Origin: Riptortus pedestris
Taxonomy: Eukaryota; Arthropoda; Insecta; Hemiptera; Alydidae
Length of the DNA stretch: 64,000 nt
Reading direction: 5' to 3'
NCBI GenBank assembly: GCA_019009955.1
Contig: CM032230.1
Coordinates: 31,044,501 to 31,108,500 of the forward strand
The position numbers were made by a program, and so were the translations under genes. The notes under the pieces were generated by a model. That model worked only from the letters and a program-made list of their open reading frames with translations. It did not search any database and was not told the origin of the DNA. This document shows, in pieces, positions 46,200 through 58,211 of this stretch (positions are counted from its first letter, which is position 1; every line of letters starts with the position of its first letter).

Positions 46200-46817
46200 C
46201 CTTAAGGGAAATCAGCAATTGAGGTAGTACTCATGACGCGAGTTTCGAAAAATTTCTTCAAATGTCCATCGATCCTACCCAGGAGATGACAAAAATGAGG
46301 TCCATTCAGAATTATATATATATTTGTCTGCTAACGCTCTAGCGGTGCAATCGTTTGCCTTGCTTGATCGTTACCAAACTCGGCATTTAATCGTTTTATA
46401 TAAAAAGGAAGATCAAGTTCGTTAATTGCTGAAGTCGGACCAGTGGGATATAGAGGGGGATTTTTGAAAATTCAAAATATCTCTGTTATTATGCATCAAA
46501 TCGAAAACTTGTATAGAATCAATCTTATCTTATATCTTATTGCAAATTAAATTTACTATGAATATTGTTCTATACATTTATTCTGTATCCTGAATATTAA
46601 CCGAGATATTTGCATTTGTATTATGTGCGTGGTCGGGAGGAGGGCTATGTTCGGGACTATCCGCCAAGAGCTCTGGCGGCCGTTTCCATAAACTGTTCGT
46701 CCCTCGTGAATAGGTTATAGATCCCTTCCTACTACAGATGTTATTAGGCAGATTTCTCGACTGTAAAACTTCACGTGGAAAATCTGCTTAGTTTAGCCCC
46801 TGCGTGACGGACTTTTT
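46200..46817 (+). mobile_element. Family A, first hairpin arm missing
   Basis: Starts CCTTAAGGGAAATCAGC, short TA tract (46313), shortened G-rich block, TATCTCTGTTATTATGCATC, CCGAGATATTTGCA, TTCACGTGGAAAATCTGCT, then a damaged hairpin (TTTAGCCCCTGCG) and TGACGGACTTTTT. It closely resembles the 38784 copy in its 3' half. Confidence 0.85.
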
Positions 46818-46834
46818 ATAGTGGCAGAATGTTA

Positions 46835-47182
46835 ATGAACATAGTGAAAAAAAACGTACATTCAACATTTATAAAACATTACATTTCCAATAAGATTGGT
46901 TCTACACAATTTTTCGATCCGACGATTAATAACGGAGATATTGAGAATTTTCGAAGTTCCCCACCTCTAAACTCTCCCTCCCACTGGTCCGATTTTCGCC
47001 TTTAACTAGCATGATCTTCTTTTTTACATAAAACGTACATATATATATAAAAAAAAATTTGAACGGAAATTATTTTTGTCTTCTCCTAGGTACGAGTAAT
47101 GGGCGATTGAAGACATTTTTCAAAAATCCCATCATGAGTACAACTTCAATAGCTGATTTCCCATGAGGGAAATCTTTTAAAA
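46835..47182 (-). mobile_element. Family A, 5' half, directly abutting the previous copy
   Basis: From AAAACATTACATTTCCAATAAGATTGG through the C-rich block, a short TA tract (47038), and GATTTCCCATGAGGGAAATCTTTTAAAA. Opposite orientation to the copy ending at 46817, so the two meet 3' end to interior. Confidence 0.75.
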
Positions 47183-48170
47183 TTCTATCGCATACCTTTG
47201 GACCATTGTCTGTGGAAATGCAACTTCCTCTGCACAATTAAGTCCATATTAATTGAGATTTGAAGCGAAATTGCCTAATGCAATTGAAAATTTAAGTCAC
47301 TCAATGTCTGAGCCAAAGTTCAGACGTAACACTTAAAGGTCTCGTGAAATTCATATGCCGGGGTTCATTTATGGTGGTCTTATAAGGATTTGTACATAGG
47401 CCGAATCACTAAACGTTGTGACAACTGCCAAAACTTCAAAGAACAATTGTCAAAATTTATCTGAATTCTCTTGGTAAAAAAAAAAATTCACATTTTAAAA
47501 TAAATTAATTTTTTATTGCTCGTTGTCACACAATCAATCCCAAGATTAACTCTAAACTCACGCTATGGACCTTAAGATATATTCACAAGAATATAGGACA
47601 CAACAATAATTCGAGAAAAACTGGAAGTTACACCCAAAAACAAAAGTACGTACCAATGTTCGTTGAAACCACACTGACCTCAATTGTTAACATATGAAAC
47701 TAGCTGAAAGTGGGTCTCAAAATCTCTTGATATTGTCGGAATACAAGGGATTTATGTTATATATTTAAGCCAATATATCCTTGGTTGAAAACTTCTGAGT
47801 CGAAATACTCCAAGATATATGGTTCTGCTCGAATATGGTCTCGTGCACCTCAAAGTTGATGTGTTCAAGCTAGCAAAGCTCTTCATTGATTAGCGAAGCT
47901 CCTAGAAATTCCAATTATCAGAACCCCTCGGAAATGCTTAGGTAGACTAGCAATATTGGATGGCTCTCTAAATAACCTGCCAAAGCATAACTGAGTAAGA
48001 AAGCTCAAAGGTGTCTTGAAAGAGCATGGCGAAGAAAACATATTAATTCTTATGAATGCCACTGTTCTCAGAAACGCCCATTCCTGAAAAAACAAACAAT
48101 ACAGTTGAAAATAATAAGTAGGAAAAACTCATGTTACTCGACTGTTTACGTTAGAGCTGAAATACGAAAT
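47183..48170. other. AT-rich DNA without recognised content
   Basis: A 70-codon minus frame (47883-48095) shows no motif. Confidence 0.45.
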
Positions 48171-48174
48171 CAAT

Positions 48175-48207
48175 TCGGTATCCCTTTAAGAGAAATCTGC
48201 TAAAAAT
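48175..48207 (-). mobile_element. Family A 5'-terminal fragment
   Basis: TATCCCTTTAAGAGAAATCTGCTAAAAA, the outer hairpin and end only. Confidence 0.6.
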
Positions 48208-48290
48208 AAAAATAAAAAAAAAATTATTTATGCATATGAATGAATATAATCTTGTTTTATATTAAAATTCAGGGTTTTTTGGGGGGGTTT

Positions 48291-48468
48291 TACGTCCACA
48301 TTATGCTACTAGGCTAATCGGGACGGGTTATCTACCGGTTACCATCCTTTTCTAGCCAGGGTGGGAATAAGGAGTTTATTTAATGTGTCCGTCATTAAAT
48401 AAATTTCTACTGCCCAGGGCGGGATTCGAACCCGCCACTCTAGGTATGTCATGCGAGATTAGGACCTC
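48291..48468 (-). mobile_element. SINE inserted in family C copy 2
   Basis: Reverse-oriented: TACGTCCACATTATGCTACTAGGC, CGGGACGGGTTATCTACCGG, TTTTCTAGCCAGGGTGGG, TTCTACTGCCCAGGGCGGGATTCGAACCCGCCACTC (intact reverse box B). It stops within the head and adjoins family C sequence at 48469. Confidence 0.85.
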
Positions 48469-48817
48469 ATTAGCTAATATGAAGTGCAATTCAAAGTTCC
48501 ACAATTTTCTCCCATGCTGTAACAAATAATAATAAAACTTGTTCTAAAATTTTCATTTAGAAATAACCTTATTCCAGCTTTTACCGGCAGACGCTGGGAA
48601 ATGTTAGGATTTACCAAAATCTGTTGGTAAAAGTCCAAAAAACGCATCCTGATTGTGATAATTCTAGCTTTTACCAAGCCTCTTGGGAAATCTTATGATT
48701 TACTGGCTAAAGTCCGACTTGAAAGATAAAATCGGACATTTACCAACGCTTCTGGTAAATCCTAAGAGTTGCCGGTAAATCTTAGGATTTTCCACACACC
48801 GGGGTTTTACAGTAACA
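48469..48817 (-). mobile_element. Family C, copy 2 (one end)
   Basis: Reverse complement of the left ~350 bp of the 42693 element: it begins in the cysteine-rich coding part (ATTTTCTCCCATGCTGTAACAAATAA), passes TTCTAAAATTTTCATTT and the GGTAAAT-type subterminal repeats, and ends CCGGGGTTTTACAGTAACA. The other end is absent beyond the SINE. Confidence 0.8.
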
Positions 48818-50065
48818 TATACACTATAGGGCTATACAGAGGGCTTCAAAACTGACAGTAGAACAGGTCATCGACAATCATGTGTACAAATTTAACCTCC
48901 CTCGGGACAAATTTTTTTTTACAGGAAACCAACAATGCAATAATACTCGCTCTTTATAATATTGAGCCAAATGTTACGTAAAATGTCTTACTCGGCACAG
49001 ATTCAATAGGCTCATTACTTTCACTAAGGAACATTTAAAATACCATCAGAAGTCCGAATTCTCCGCTCATATTTACAGGCTTAAACATGTAAATATAACT
49101 ATGTTATGGGTTCCCGATCATGAGAACATACGCCAAAATACTATAGTAGACAAACACGTCAAACTAGCCACAAGGAAAAACACCATTGACATGACCTTAG
49201 TAACCGTAGCAGAACTTATGCAAAGTAACAAAAAAAGAAATACTTATCATATGAAAAGGTAAATGGCTGAACTCTAGTAGTAAACTAAGAGAAGTTAAAT
49301 ATTCAGTGAAGCCGTGGTATTCGAACCTAAAACAATACGTGACGAAGTCATACTTACTACATTGCGACTTCATTGCTAACAAACTCTGACTTACTGCAAA
49401 CAATGACATTAGTTGGTTTATTAATTTCCCATTATTTATTTACTCGTAATCTATTATCGTAACTTTAATTTTTTACTCTTTATGTTAATTTACTTATTAG
49501 TTTACTGTTCATTTTTTATGTAGTTCCCTAGTGAATTTAATTGATAATATTTCAAATGTATATATCCGTTTCATATTTTTTTTAGTTTCGTTTTAATGTT
49601 ATTTTTGTATGGTTTCTTTAGTTTTCTCGGTATTTTGTTTAATTTTATTTTTTGGTCTGCATGTGAGCTCACTGTCTTTTGTAGCGGAGATCTAAATATA
49701 TAAATTAATCCTATTGTATTGTCTTATGAAAATAAATAATGAGACATGATTATTGACTTACGCACAAAGGTAATGTCGATGTTGGGTTTGATGTGATGTG
49801 GGTGTGCTAAATTGAAATTAATTAGGTGCCTGTGTATGTGGGTTTAGTATACCAGAGATGTTATGATACCCTCAACCTACAATGTCAGCCAACCATCTCT
49901 ATCGTCTATTTCTGTCATCTTGATTTATTTAAATGGATGGATAGAGGTAAATGTCAAAGGCTGTATAGCATGTGTCAGTAAGTTGGCTTGGATTTTATAC
50001 ATATTTTCCTTTAATAATTTTTCTAATGACACAGAGTCATTAGTAGAATTCATGATAACGAGCTG
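48818..50065. other. AT-rich DNA without recognised content
   Basis: No repeat family or gene recognised; 113-codon plus frame 49863-50204 runs into a family A end and has no motif. Confidence 0.5.
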
Positions 50066-50068
50066 GGT

Positions 50069-50125
50069 AAAAAAAACGTCCGTCACGCAGTGGCTTCGTA
50101 AACTGAGCAGATTTCCCACGTACAG
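50069..50125 (-). mobile_element. Family A 3'-terminal fragment
   Basis: AAAAAAACGTCCGTCACGCAGTGGCTTCGTAAACTGAGCAGATTTCCCACGTA. The matching 5' end may be the fragment at 50695-50810. Confidence 0.7.
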
Positions 50126-50148
50126 TCATTACAAACTACTGTTGCGTT

Positions 50149-50212
50149 ATCTATACAAAATCCATCGGCGTAATCTATACAAAATCCATTGGCGATATCT
50201 ATGAAAATGCTA
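50149..50212. repeat. ~22-bp tandem repeat, 2.5 units
   Basis: ATCTATACAAAATCCATCGGCG, ATCTATACAAAATCCATTGGCG, then a partial ATCTATGAAAA, separated by two bases each. Confidence 0.75.
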
Positions 50213-50460
50213 GAGCAAATGGTGAGTTAACTCCAAATTGGATATAATTCTTATTTAAAGGTTAAACATAATACATTTAAGCATTCATAAATAATAATCT
50301 TAATGTGCTCGGTGCTGGGAATACTCAGGATATAAAATATATGGTCATTTATAATGGCTTATGTAATGCAATGTCAATTTCATTGCACTACTGATCTCAT
50401 CTCATCATATATTCTCTACTTCCTATACAAATCCTACTAGTAACCTGAACATCAACATCC

Positions 50461-50674
50461 CTCGTTTGACAGATCTTAGTGGTAAGTAAACAGATCTGGA
50501 CTAAACGTAAACAACTAATACGGTGAACAGAGCATAAAACCCACTGACTAACGGACAACCAACTCAGTACAACTATTGACAGGCTTGAAGATGATGCCAT
50601 CGCATCGAAAGCGCTTGCCAGCGGTACTCAACCATCAGCCAGTGACGACGGTCTCCACCGAGAGGTATGACAAT
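50461..50674 (+). mobile_element. Family B partial copy
   Basis: Matches 9360-9581: CTCGTTTGACAGATCTTAG, CTGGACTAAACGTAAACAACTA, GGCTTGAAGATGATGCCATCGCAT, CAGCCAGTGACGACGGTCTCCACCG. The left arm is not present, so this copy is not a foldback. Confidence 0.75.
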
Positions 50675-50694
50675 AATTTTAAAGGTCTTCAATG

Positions 50695-50810
50695 CCATCC
50701 ATATATATAAAATTTTGAACAGACCTCTTGTTCGTATTCGTCCTAGGTAGGATAAATTGGCATTTAAAGAATGTTTTTGAAAATCGCGCCACGAGCGTAA
50801 CCTAAATGGG
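50695..50810 (-). mobile_element. Family A 5' fragment
   Basis: ATATATATAAAATTTTGAACAGACCTC, CGTCCTAGGTAGGATAAATTGGCATTT, GAAAATCGCGCCACGAGCG; diverged, no terminal hairpin. Confidence 0.65.
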
Positions 50811-51690
50811 AAAATGTCAGAAATCCTGATCTTAAATCTCTATATTGTTTTGATACTCTGCATGTTTCAAGCCACAAGGGTCCCTTTCAGATACTCTTCA
50901 AATAAAGACACAATTATAAAACATAGACACAGTGTCGCTATACATACCCATGGAAAATCCTCAACGAAATAGCTTTAAAAATATTAACTTTTATTAACTT
51001 TTTCTTAGTTGACCAACCGCCAAAACATTGACTGTAAAGCAATATTGTTAGTATACTAGAAATCATCACTTCCTCTATTAACAGTAACTGCTAACCAATT
51101 TAATTAAATTATATAAAGTATATAAAAAATCTTCCTCCAATTAATATACAAAACATTCCACAATTAAAATAAATAATTCAGGGGTACTAATGTTGAAAGA
51201 AAAGAAGTATAACATTTACATAAATAACGATGAGAAGATTTCCAGCTGGTTATAAATAATGGGAACATCTTTACTCCTTGGCTTAATCATGATTTCCAGA
51301 AATCATTCTTTTCGTCTTTTACCACTGTTACTCTGGGTTGATTATTTTTAGTAGATCATTCAATGTTTCTCATTTACTGCCAAGAAATACTAATGGAGCT
51401 GTTTTCATTCAACTAAATTAAGCATAATAAGAAAAGACAAATCCAATTATGGTTTAAATTTGTTGTTAATTAAATGTATATCCGTTTTCCGGATTAACTT
51501 GAGCGCAATACATTTTCTTCATGTAAGCATAAATTACTTACGAGCTTTATTTTTTCATTGTGTTTTTAAAATAAATAAAAAACCCTCATGCTTTCGCTGT
51601 AATATAAAATATTGCTTTTATACTTTGTACATAATAACTTGAACATCTATATCATGTGCACAAATTATCAATTTTAGATAAACCACTGCA
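50811..51690. other. AT-rich DNA without recognised content
   Basis: No frame, repeat family or splice pattern identified. Confidence 0.5.
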
Positions 51691-51704
51691 TAATATATAT
51701 ATAT

Positions 51705-52045
51705 ATTGGCATTGTGAGGATTTCGGCTATCTGCTCCAGTGATTGGAATTTTTGTTCTGCAAATTTTCGATAGAACTGCGTCCATCTTCGTCAGGCATAA
51801 ATTTGATTTGAATGGAGTTTTTTATTTTATTTTAGTATGGCTTTCCACGTTTCTGAAAGTATAACACCTTCCACGCCGTTTATAGTATTTGTCCTCTTAT
51901 TTATTTCTAGGGCTTCAAGGACTAATCTTTTACCGAGGTGGTCCTCCCTGTGTAAAACTTTTGTTTCGTCAAATTTAATTTGGTGGGGACAAATACTTGC
52001 GTGCCACACAAAATATTCAACGAAACATTTTTTTCTCTCTCTGCA
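51705..52045 (-). pseudogene. Penelope-like element remnant (GIY-YIG endonuclease C-terminus)
   Basis: On the minus strand from about 52030 the frame reads VEYFVWHASICPHQIKFDET, then KVLHREDHLGKRLVLEALEI, then NKRTNTINGVEGVILSETWK, ending at 51827. The order IKFDETKVL-REDH-KR-LEA-EI-K matches the C-terminal half of the GIY-YIG endonuclease of Penelope-like retroelements (family knowledge); the GIY-YIG motif itself and the RT are absent. After the stop, GAAGATGGACGCAGTTCTAT and CACTGGAGCAGATAGCCGAA look like the post-ORF tail of such elements, ending at a TA tract (51692-51703). A 5'-truncated fossil, typical for the class. Confidence 0.7.
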
Positions 52046-52049
52046 ATAT

Positions 52050-52585
52050 TTTTTAGTTATGAAACTTTAATGCATCCATATATTTCCATTAACAATAAGC
52101 CAATAAATATATCCTAAACTGTTAGGCCTCTGATAGAAAAATCTTATATCATCAATCCTATTGGTAATTTAATGCACTGCAATTGCTTTTTTATACTTTT
52201 TTTCACTTACATAGATATATTTACCTTTAATAATAGTCTAATGTAAAACTTCTAGTATATTATAATATTTGTGGTTTTTATTAATTTTATTTAATATTCA
52301 TTTATTTTGTTTAATTTTTGTTTATTGTTGATACAGTTTTTGTTATTTTTCTATTATATTGATTTTAATTGATTGTTAAATTTTGAACCAAATCGTCTAG
52401 TTGCGATTAAATAACTTACATGGATATTAACCAAGCTTTTTGTACTTCATTGATTTCTGCCTTTCATGACTTCCAAATCTACTCATCAATAATCATCAAA
52501 TTTTCGGATGAAATTTTAAGTCCTGTTTACTTAAGCTTCGCATTATGAGAGAATTGGAGATAAATATCAATATGGTATTGTAGTA
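52050..52585. other. AT-rich DNA without recognised content
   Basis: Strongly T-rich on this strand (52190-52390); nothing identified. Confidence 0.5.
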
Positions 52586-52587
52586 GG

Positions 52588-52634
52588 TGAGAAACCTGCT
52601 TAGTTTGCGCAGCTCCTCATTCACAGACTTTTTC
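52588..52634 (+). mobile_element. Family A 3'-terminal fragment
   Basis: GTGAGAAACCTGCTTAGTTTGCGCAGCTCCTCATTCACAGACTTTTT, diverged 3' end with a damaged hairpin. Confidence 0.6.
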
Positions 52635-52639
52635 TAAGC

Positions 52640-53960
52640 AACAGGGAGTATTTCATTGATTTTAGTTCAGTTTAAGTTTATTTTAGCAGCAACAGCAGGT
52701 ACTTCCATAAAACAGCGAGAGCAGAGAGAAAGAGATTCCGAAAGATGCTGCCCTTGCTTGTTTCATATTTACATCAGAGAGGTTGGGGGGGGGGGGTAGT
52801 CGCCTTTGAGGGGCCCCTCTTAAAGAAGATTGACTGAGTATAAAATTACTGGTCCGGGATATAGCGGGAGAGCCGGGGATAAAAGCCGAATAAAGCGGGT
52901 ACGTATACAGGGAGAGGGATGGTAGGTGAAAGGTGTAGGGTGGTAAATTTGGTATGGGATCTCATTTTTCAGAGCAATGACCGCAAAAGAAGAATAATCC
53001 CAGCCGAAGAGAGGCAAAGGAGGAGAGAGGCGGTGGGTAGGCAATATTGAGCGAGGTACACACCCAGGCCATGGTCTGTATCCATCAAACTCACTTCATC
53101 CTCTCTCTAGCGCAGATGGCTACTCACAAACAGCCCCTAAAAGATACATTGGTGAGGGAAACTATTGTATTTGCTATGATGAAAATTATACGAGAATGCA
53201 TTATTTATTTTATGAATTAAACAATATTCGTCATAATTAATCATATTTGAGACGTACTGATTTTTCATCTAGATGCACAAAGATAATGTTTAACGTGCAC
53301 TTCTAACCGATGTCTAGCTGAATATCAGCCAACCTACTTCGGTTATATCAATAAAGTATGTCGTCAGCGCATATTTTTTGTAAAACACAAGAAATACATA
53401 ATCAAATCTTTACTGGAAAATAAATTTACTTTTCTTCATTACATACACAATCTAATCATAACACTTCACAGGGTTTTCATTAAAGGAGTTGAAAAAGTAG
53501 CAGTTGCCGGGGCACATAGTGTTGTATCTGAGCAGGTGGATAAATTATTTCATTTGGTTGTTTAGACATCATAATTTAGATAGCATCAGTGCAATATTGA
53601 AACTTCATACCATGTCCCAAAAACACTACTTTTCACTAATAGTGTTTGTGTATTCACAAATAGTATCATCCAAGTGAATGACTGGATGTCTCCTAAAAAC
53701 TTAATTTTTTTTCGATTGGCATTATAGATGTTTAGCCGCCCCGAGTAAGACCAGAGGGATTTGAGGTCCAAGTCTTTCGTAGAGAGTGACCGAATTGAGG
53801 TACAACCCCGCTTATCCGAGGAGGACCTGGAATGAGCTCCAGTAAACTGATTGCATTGTGCCCCCGTGGTCAGCCTGCCTGTGGGCGGGATCTAAGAGAC
53901 TCCCAATCGTTAGTCATCTCTAGAAGCTGTCAAACGTATATCCTTAGACTCCCGCTGGTC
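52640..53960. other. Unrecognised DNA
   Basis: GC-richer and purine-rich around 52780-53110 with a G run at 52787. Frames (52820-53044 minus, 53586-53771 minus) have no motif. Confidence 0.45.
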
Positions 53961-53965
53961 CATAA

Positions 53966-54021
53966 GCACAGCGACTTTAGCGCGCTCTGCTAGTGAACTT
54001 GTGAACTAATGTTCTCCCTTG
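53966..54021 (-). repeat. Dispersed repeat (copy 2) with AGAGCGCGCTA core
   Basis: Reverse complement of the repeat at 16356-16405 (TTAGCGCGCTCTGCTAGTGAACTTGTGAACTAA). Similarity fades outside this block. Confidence 0.45.
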
Positions 54022-54059
54022 GGTTGTAGCAGACGCCTTATCACGCATAGCCACCGACG

Positions 54060-56345
54060 CCCCTTTTCTGTATATTTTGGACGATTAAAATACCACAGTA
54101 CTCATACGACAGAGAATAATGTGACAACGTCCCAAGAGAATTCGTAAGAAAGTCGAAATTCTACTATACTGTTATAAGTTTCTATGTTTTAAACGTAGTT
54201 TATTAACATCCGGTTTGTGCTATTAAGACTAATAGGGACATCATTCCTGCATATTACAACCCACTTTTTGCTAAGATCGTTTAAAAAAAATGTATTTAGT
54301 CTGATCATCACGAGATAAATTCCTATTATTTACCCGGAATATGTAGCATCTGAATTTTGATTATTTCTGTACATTTTTCAAAGAGTTAAAACCAGCTTTT
54401 AACCTTTTATGCAATATCAAATATCCTATTTCGAGAAACAAAATGTTTAGTCAATTGTTCAAAATTGTACACTCTGTTAAGCCAACTTTAACAGTGCAAT
54501 AAATACTATTATAACTTTAGTTCCTAGTCTTTGGATAACGATTATTTGTATTGGGAACATAACAGAATTGATCGTAATCCAAAAACATAAGGGTGACATT
54601 GCGTATGGTGACGATAAGAAACAGTGCGGTAGATTCCCAAACTCTGCAACCCTTGTTAAAGTTTTAAAATACAATGAATGAATAAAAAACGAACAAATAC
54701 TTCAATGCCTTATTTATTCTGTATAAGTAATTGTATAAGTATAACTAAATAGATGATATAATATACGCTTTTAAGAAAATGTTTTAGAAAAGTTATTTTG
54801 GGGCCAAGAACATGATAAAAATGAAGTGAAGACAGAGCTTAGAAAGCATGAAAAAATAAACTTTTAGTGATAGTTTATAAAGGGCTCTATTATATTTCTC
54901 AGTATGGAATTTTGATTTATTGAGTTTGATTGATTTATGTAACCCTGGTTGTCTTATTTTTTTAATGAAATGGATTAAGCTTCATCATAACGTTCTGGGA
55001 CTATTGTCTGATGAGGTTTTTATTTATCTGTACTATGAAGACGTTAGGCATTTGGAAAACGTTAGGTAATGTAGAAAAATATGAACTTATCAAAACATTA
55101 TATGGATTACTTGGAAGATGTAGAAAAATAGTTAAGCCTAAGTAAGGAATCTATAATTCAATATAGCCCCTCTTCAAGGAATTTAGACTTTAAATTTGAG
55201 CCTCCTGACAATTTTAGGTTGCTTTTGGAGTGTCAGACCATTCAGAATAAATTAATCAGACACACCATGAAATATTAAATAGCTAGGAAACTTATGACCA
55301 AAATGCAGTTAAGTCCTGTTTGTACATGGACGCATTTATTAGCGTCAGGTTAATAATTGTATAATTAATTCGGTCCTTAATTCTCGTCTCTAAAGCTTAG
55401 GCGGTGTCCTAAAGTGTCTCAGAGGAAGCACTTGAGAGTAAATCTGGAGTTTCTACTGTACGAAACTTGACAAAGCTCTGAGAACCACAGGCTTCAGCTC
55501 AGACCACACAAACTAAAATTAGGTTAATTAGCTTAGCTGAAAGACACACAACCAGCATGAAATTCAAGCTTTTCTCGATAGAATTAAATGTTTTCCACAA
55601 AGCGTTATTTTCCGGCTCGTGCGAAGCTGGAGGTCCCAATGTTTTACATTTAAATTTACACCTTATTCTATTGTATTAAAATGTTAAAAATAAATTACTG
55701 GCTCATCAACTTCAAAAAACATATATTGTAAGAATGATAATTACTAAATCTGTACTGACGAAAGTATTAAGTGAATCTACAAATCCTTTATTTTCTCCTT
55801 CTGCACAGTCAAACAAACCTGATCAAAAGATGGGCCACTATTGTTCCAAGCGACTGATGGATCTTACGGCAGTTCAAGCGAAAACATAGGCAGATATATA
55901 CTTCTACATGGAAGCCAACTTTCTCGTCTTGTTATTGCCTAATTGACGTGATCAGATTTATAAACTTATATCCGACTTATTTGGGGAAACAAAATCTGTT
56001 ATTGGGACCACATGACTTCCTTGTGCTCTTATCAAATTAAATATTTAAAATGATTGCTGCACTTCATTTAAAATTATTTCATTTGATAGAGATATATGAT
56101 ATCCCCTTATCGCGAAGCGTAGCATAAAATAATGTCATAAAACCTTTTGAATGAATGAATAAAGTAAATTTTATTTTCGTTTCCACATTTAACAATTCTA
56201 CAATATAAAGAAATACATAACCACACAATACCAATACAATATAAAGAATTACATAAGCTTGAGTGACATTTTTTTTTTACATTGGAAATAAATGTAAATT
56301 GGAAGTTAAATAAAATAATAAATATTTACGGTAACAAACCAAAAA
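54060..56345. other. AT-rich DNA without recognised content
   Basis: More than 2 kb with no frame, repeat family or splice pattern that I can identify. Confidence 0.5.
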
Positions 56346-56347
56346 AC

Positions 56348-56803
56348 AAAAAGTCAGTCACGCAGGGACTGCGTTAACTAAGCAGATTTCCCACATACGT
56401 CACGTATTTGCATTTATCTCAAAACTTAATAGTCCAATGAGAACAATATTTGGTATTTAAGCTTCAAATAAAGTGATTCATAACATAATAGAATATTGAA
56501 AATATGAGATGAGTAGGAGCGGGGCTTTACTGAAGACCGAAAACTAAAAAATGAAGATAGTGAAAAATGTACATAACAACATTTATAGAACATTATATTT
56601 GCAATAAGATTGGTACTATACAATGTTTCGATCCGACGCATAATAAGATATATTCAGAATTTTCGAAAATCTCCCCCTCTAAACTCCCGCCCCTCCCCCC
56701 TGGTCAGCCATTAACGAACTTGATCTTTCTTTTTGTATAAAACAATTATATATCAAGTTTGATAACGATAAGACAAAAATTGCGACCGCTATAGCGGTAA
56801 CAG

Positions 56804-56861
<58 letters not shown>

Positions 56862-56990
56862 CGTTTTGAACGGACCTCATTTTCGTCATCTCCTGGGTAG
56901 GATCGATGGACATTTGAAGAAAAATTTCGAAAATCGCGTCATGTGTACAACCCCAATAACTGATTCCCCTTAAGGGAAATCTGCTAAAAA
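56348..56990 (-). mobile_element. Family A, subfamily 2, full length
   Basis: AAAAAGTCAGTCACGCAGGGACTGCG, AAGCAGATTTCCCACATACG, GGTATTTAAGCTTCAAATAAAG, C-rich block 56670-56700, (TA)n at 56808-56857, and GATTCCCCTTAAGGGAAATCTGCTAAAAA. Close to the copy at 21899. Confidence 0.88.
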
Positions 56991-56994
56991 GAAA

Positions 56995-57470
56995 TTTATA
57001 TAACGGCAACATATTGTAATATATAGTTTTATAAATAATCAAATTTATACTTTAATGCTCAATTATGCAAATTGTAAAGCAATGAATAATTCTCTCCATT
57101 TAATTCTGACTTGGTTGTCGGTCAGTGTGTTCTTCCATAACGAATCTCTTCTGAATTCCCTGAAAAAAGGGGCAGACTTGTAGAAAGTGAAAAACATCTT
57201 CTGACTCCTCGAGTCAACAGTATTTTTAGGTCTTTTGATGTTAAAAAAAGAAATTCCCATACAATTTCTTTTTTGTCTCTAATAGGTACGGAGAAATTAT
57301 TTTATTTTTGCCTCCCCCCCCCCAACAATCCGCCCTCCTCCCCGGTTGTCGATTTCGACCTAAAATGGGAGAAAAGCTAAACGTCAGACATTATGTTGGT
57401 CTGCCTTCTTCAAACATAATCAAACGCGTGCAATGTGACCCGCGCCGACTTTTGCCTACGGGACTAAATT
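56995..57470. other. Unrecognised DNA between two family A copies
   Basis: A C run at 57313-57323; a 65-codon minus frame (57063-57260) without motif. Confidence 0.45.
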
Positions 57471-57474
57471 AAGT

Positions 57475-58011
57475 AAAAGTCCGTCACGCAGGGGCTGCGT
57501 AAACTAAGCAGATTTCCCACGTGAAGTTTTACAATAGAGAAATCTGCCGAATAACAACTGTAGTAGTAAGAAACCTCTAAACCTAAAACATTATTTACGT
57601 CGTAATAACCCAGTAGTTTCTAGCCCCAAAAAACAGTTAACCTAACCTCTAAACCTATTCACGAGGGACGAATAGTTATGGAAACGGCCACCAGAGCTCT
57701 CGGCGGAAAGTCCGACCACACGCAGATTACAAATGCAAATATCTCGGTTAATATTCAAGATAGAGACTAAATGCATATAACAATATTTATAGTAAATGTA
57801 ATTTGCAATAAGATTGGTTCTATACAATATTTCGATCCGATGCATAATAACGGAGATATTTCGAATTTTTGAAAATCCCCCCTCTAAACCCCCCCTCCCA
57901 CTGGTCCGATTTCAGCCGTTAACGAACTTGATCTTTCTTTTTACATAAAACGATTAAATACCGAGTTTGGTGACGATTAAACAAGAATTGCGACCGCTAG
58001 AGTGTTAACAG

Positions 58012-58087
<76 letters not shown>

Positions 58088-58211
58088 TTGAACGGACCTC
58101 ATTTTCGTCATCTCCTGGGTGGGATCGATGGACATTTGAAGAAATTTTTCGAAAATCGCGTCATGAGTACGACCTCAATAGCTGATTTCCCTTAAGGGAA
58201 ATCTGCTAAAA
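57475..58211 (-). mobile_element. Family A, full length, close relative of the 38784 copy
   Basis: AAAAGTCCGTCACGCAGGGGCTGCG, AAGCAGATTTCCCACGTGAAG, the module shared with 39240-39420 (GGAAACGGCCACCAGAGCTCTCGGCGGAAAGTCCG), C-rich block 57877-57900, (TA)n at 58018-58083 and the perfect palindromic end GATTTCCCTTAAGGGAAATC followed by TGCTAAAA. High similarity to 38784-39482 implies recent spread. Confidence 0.9.
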
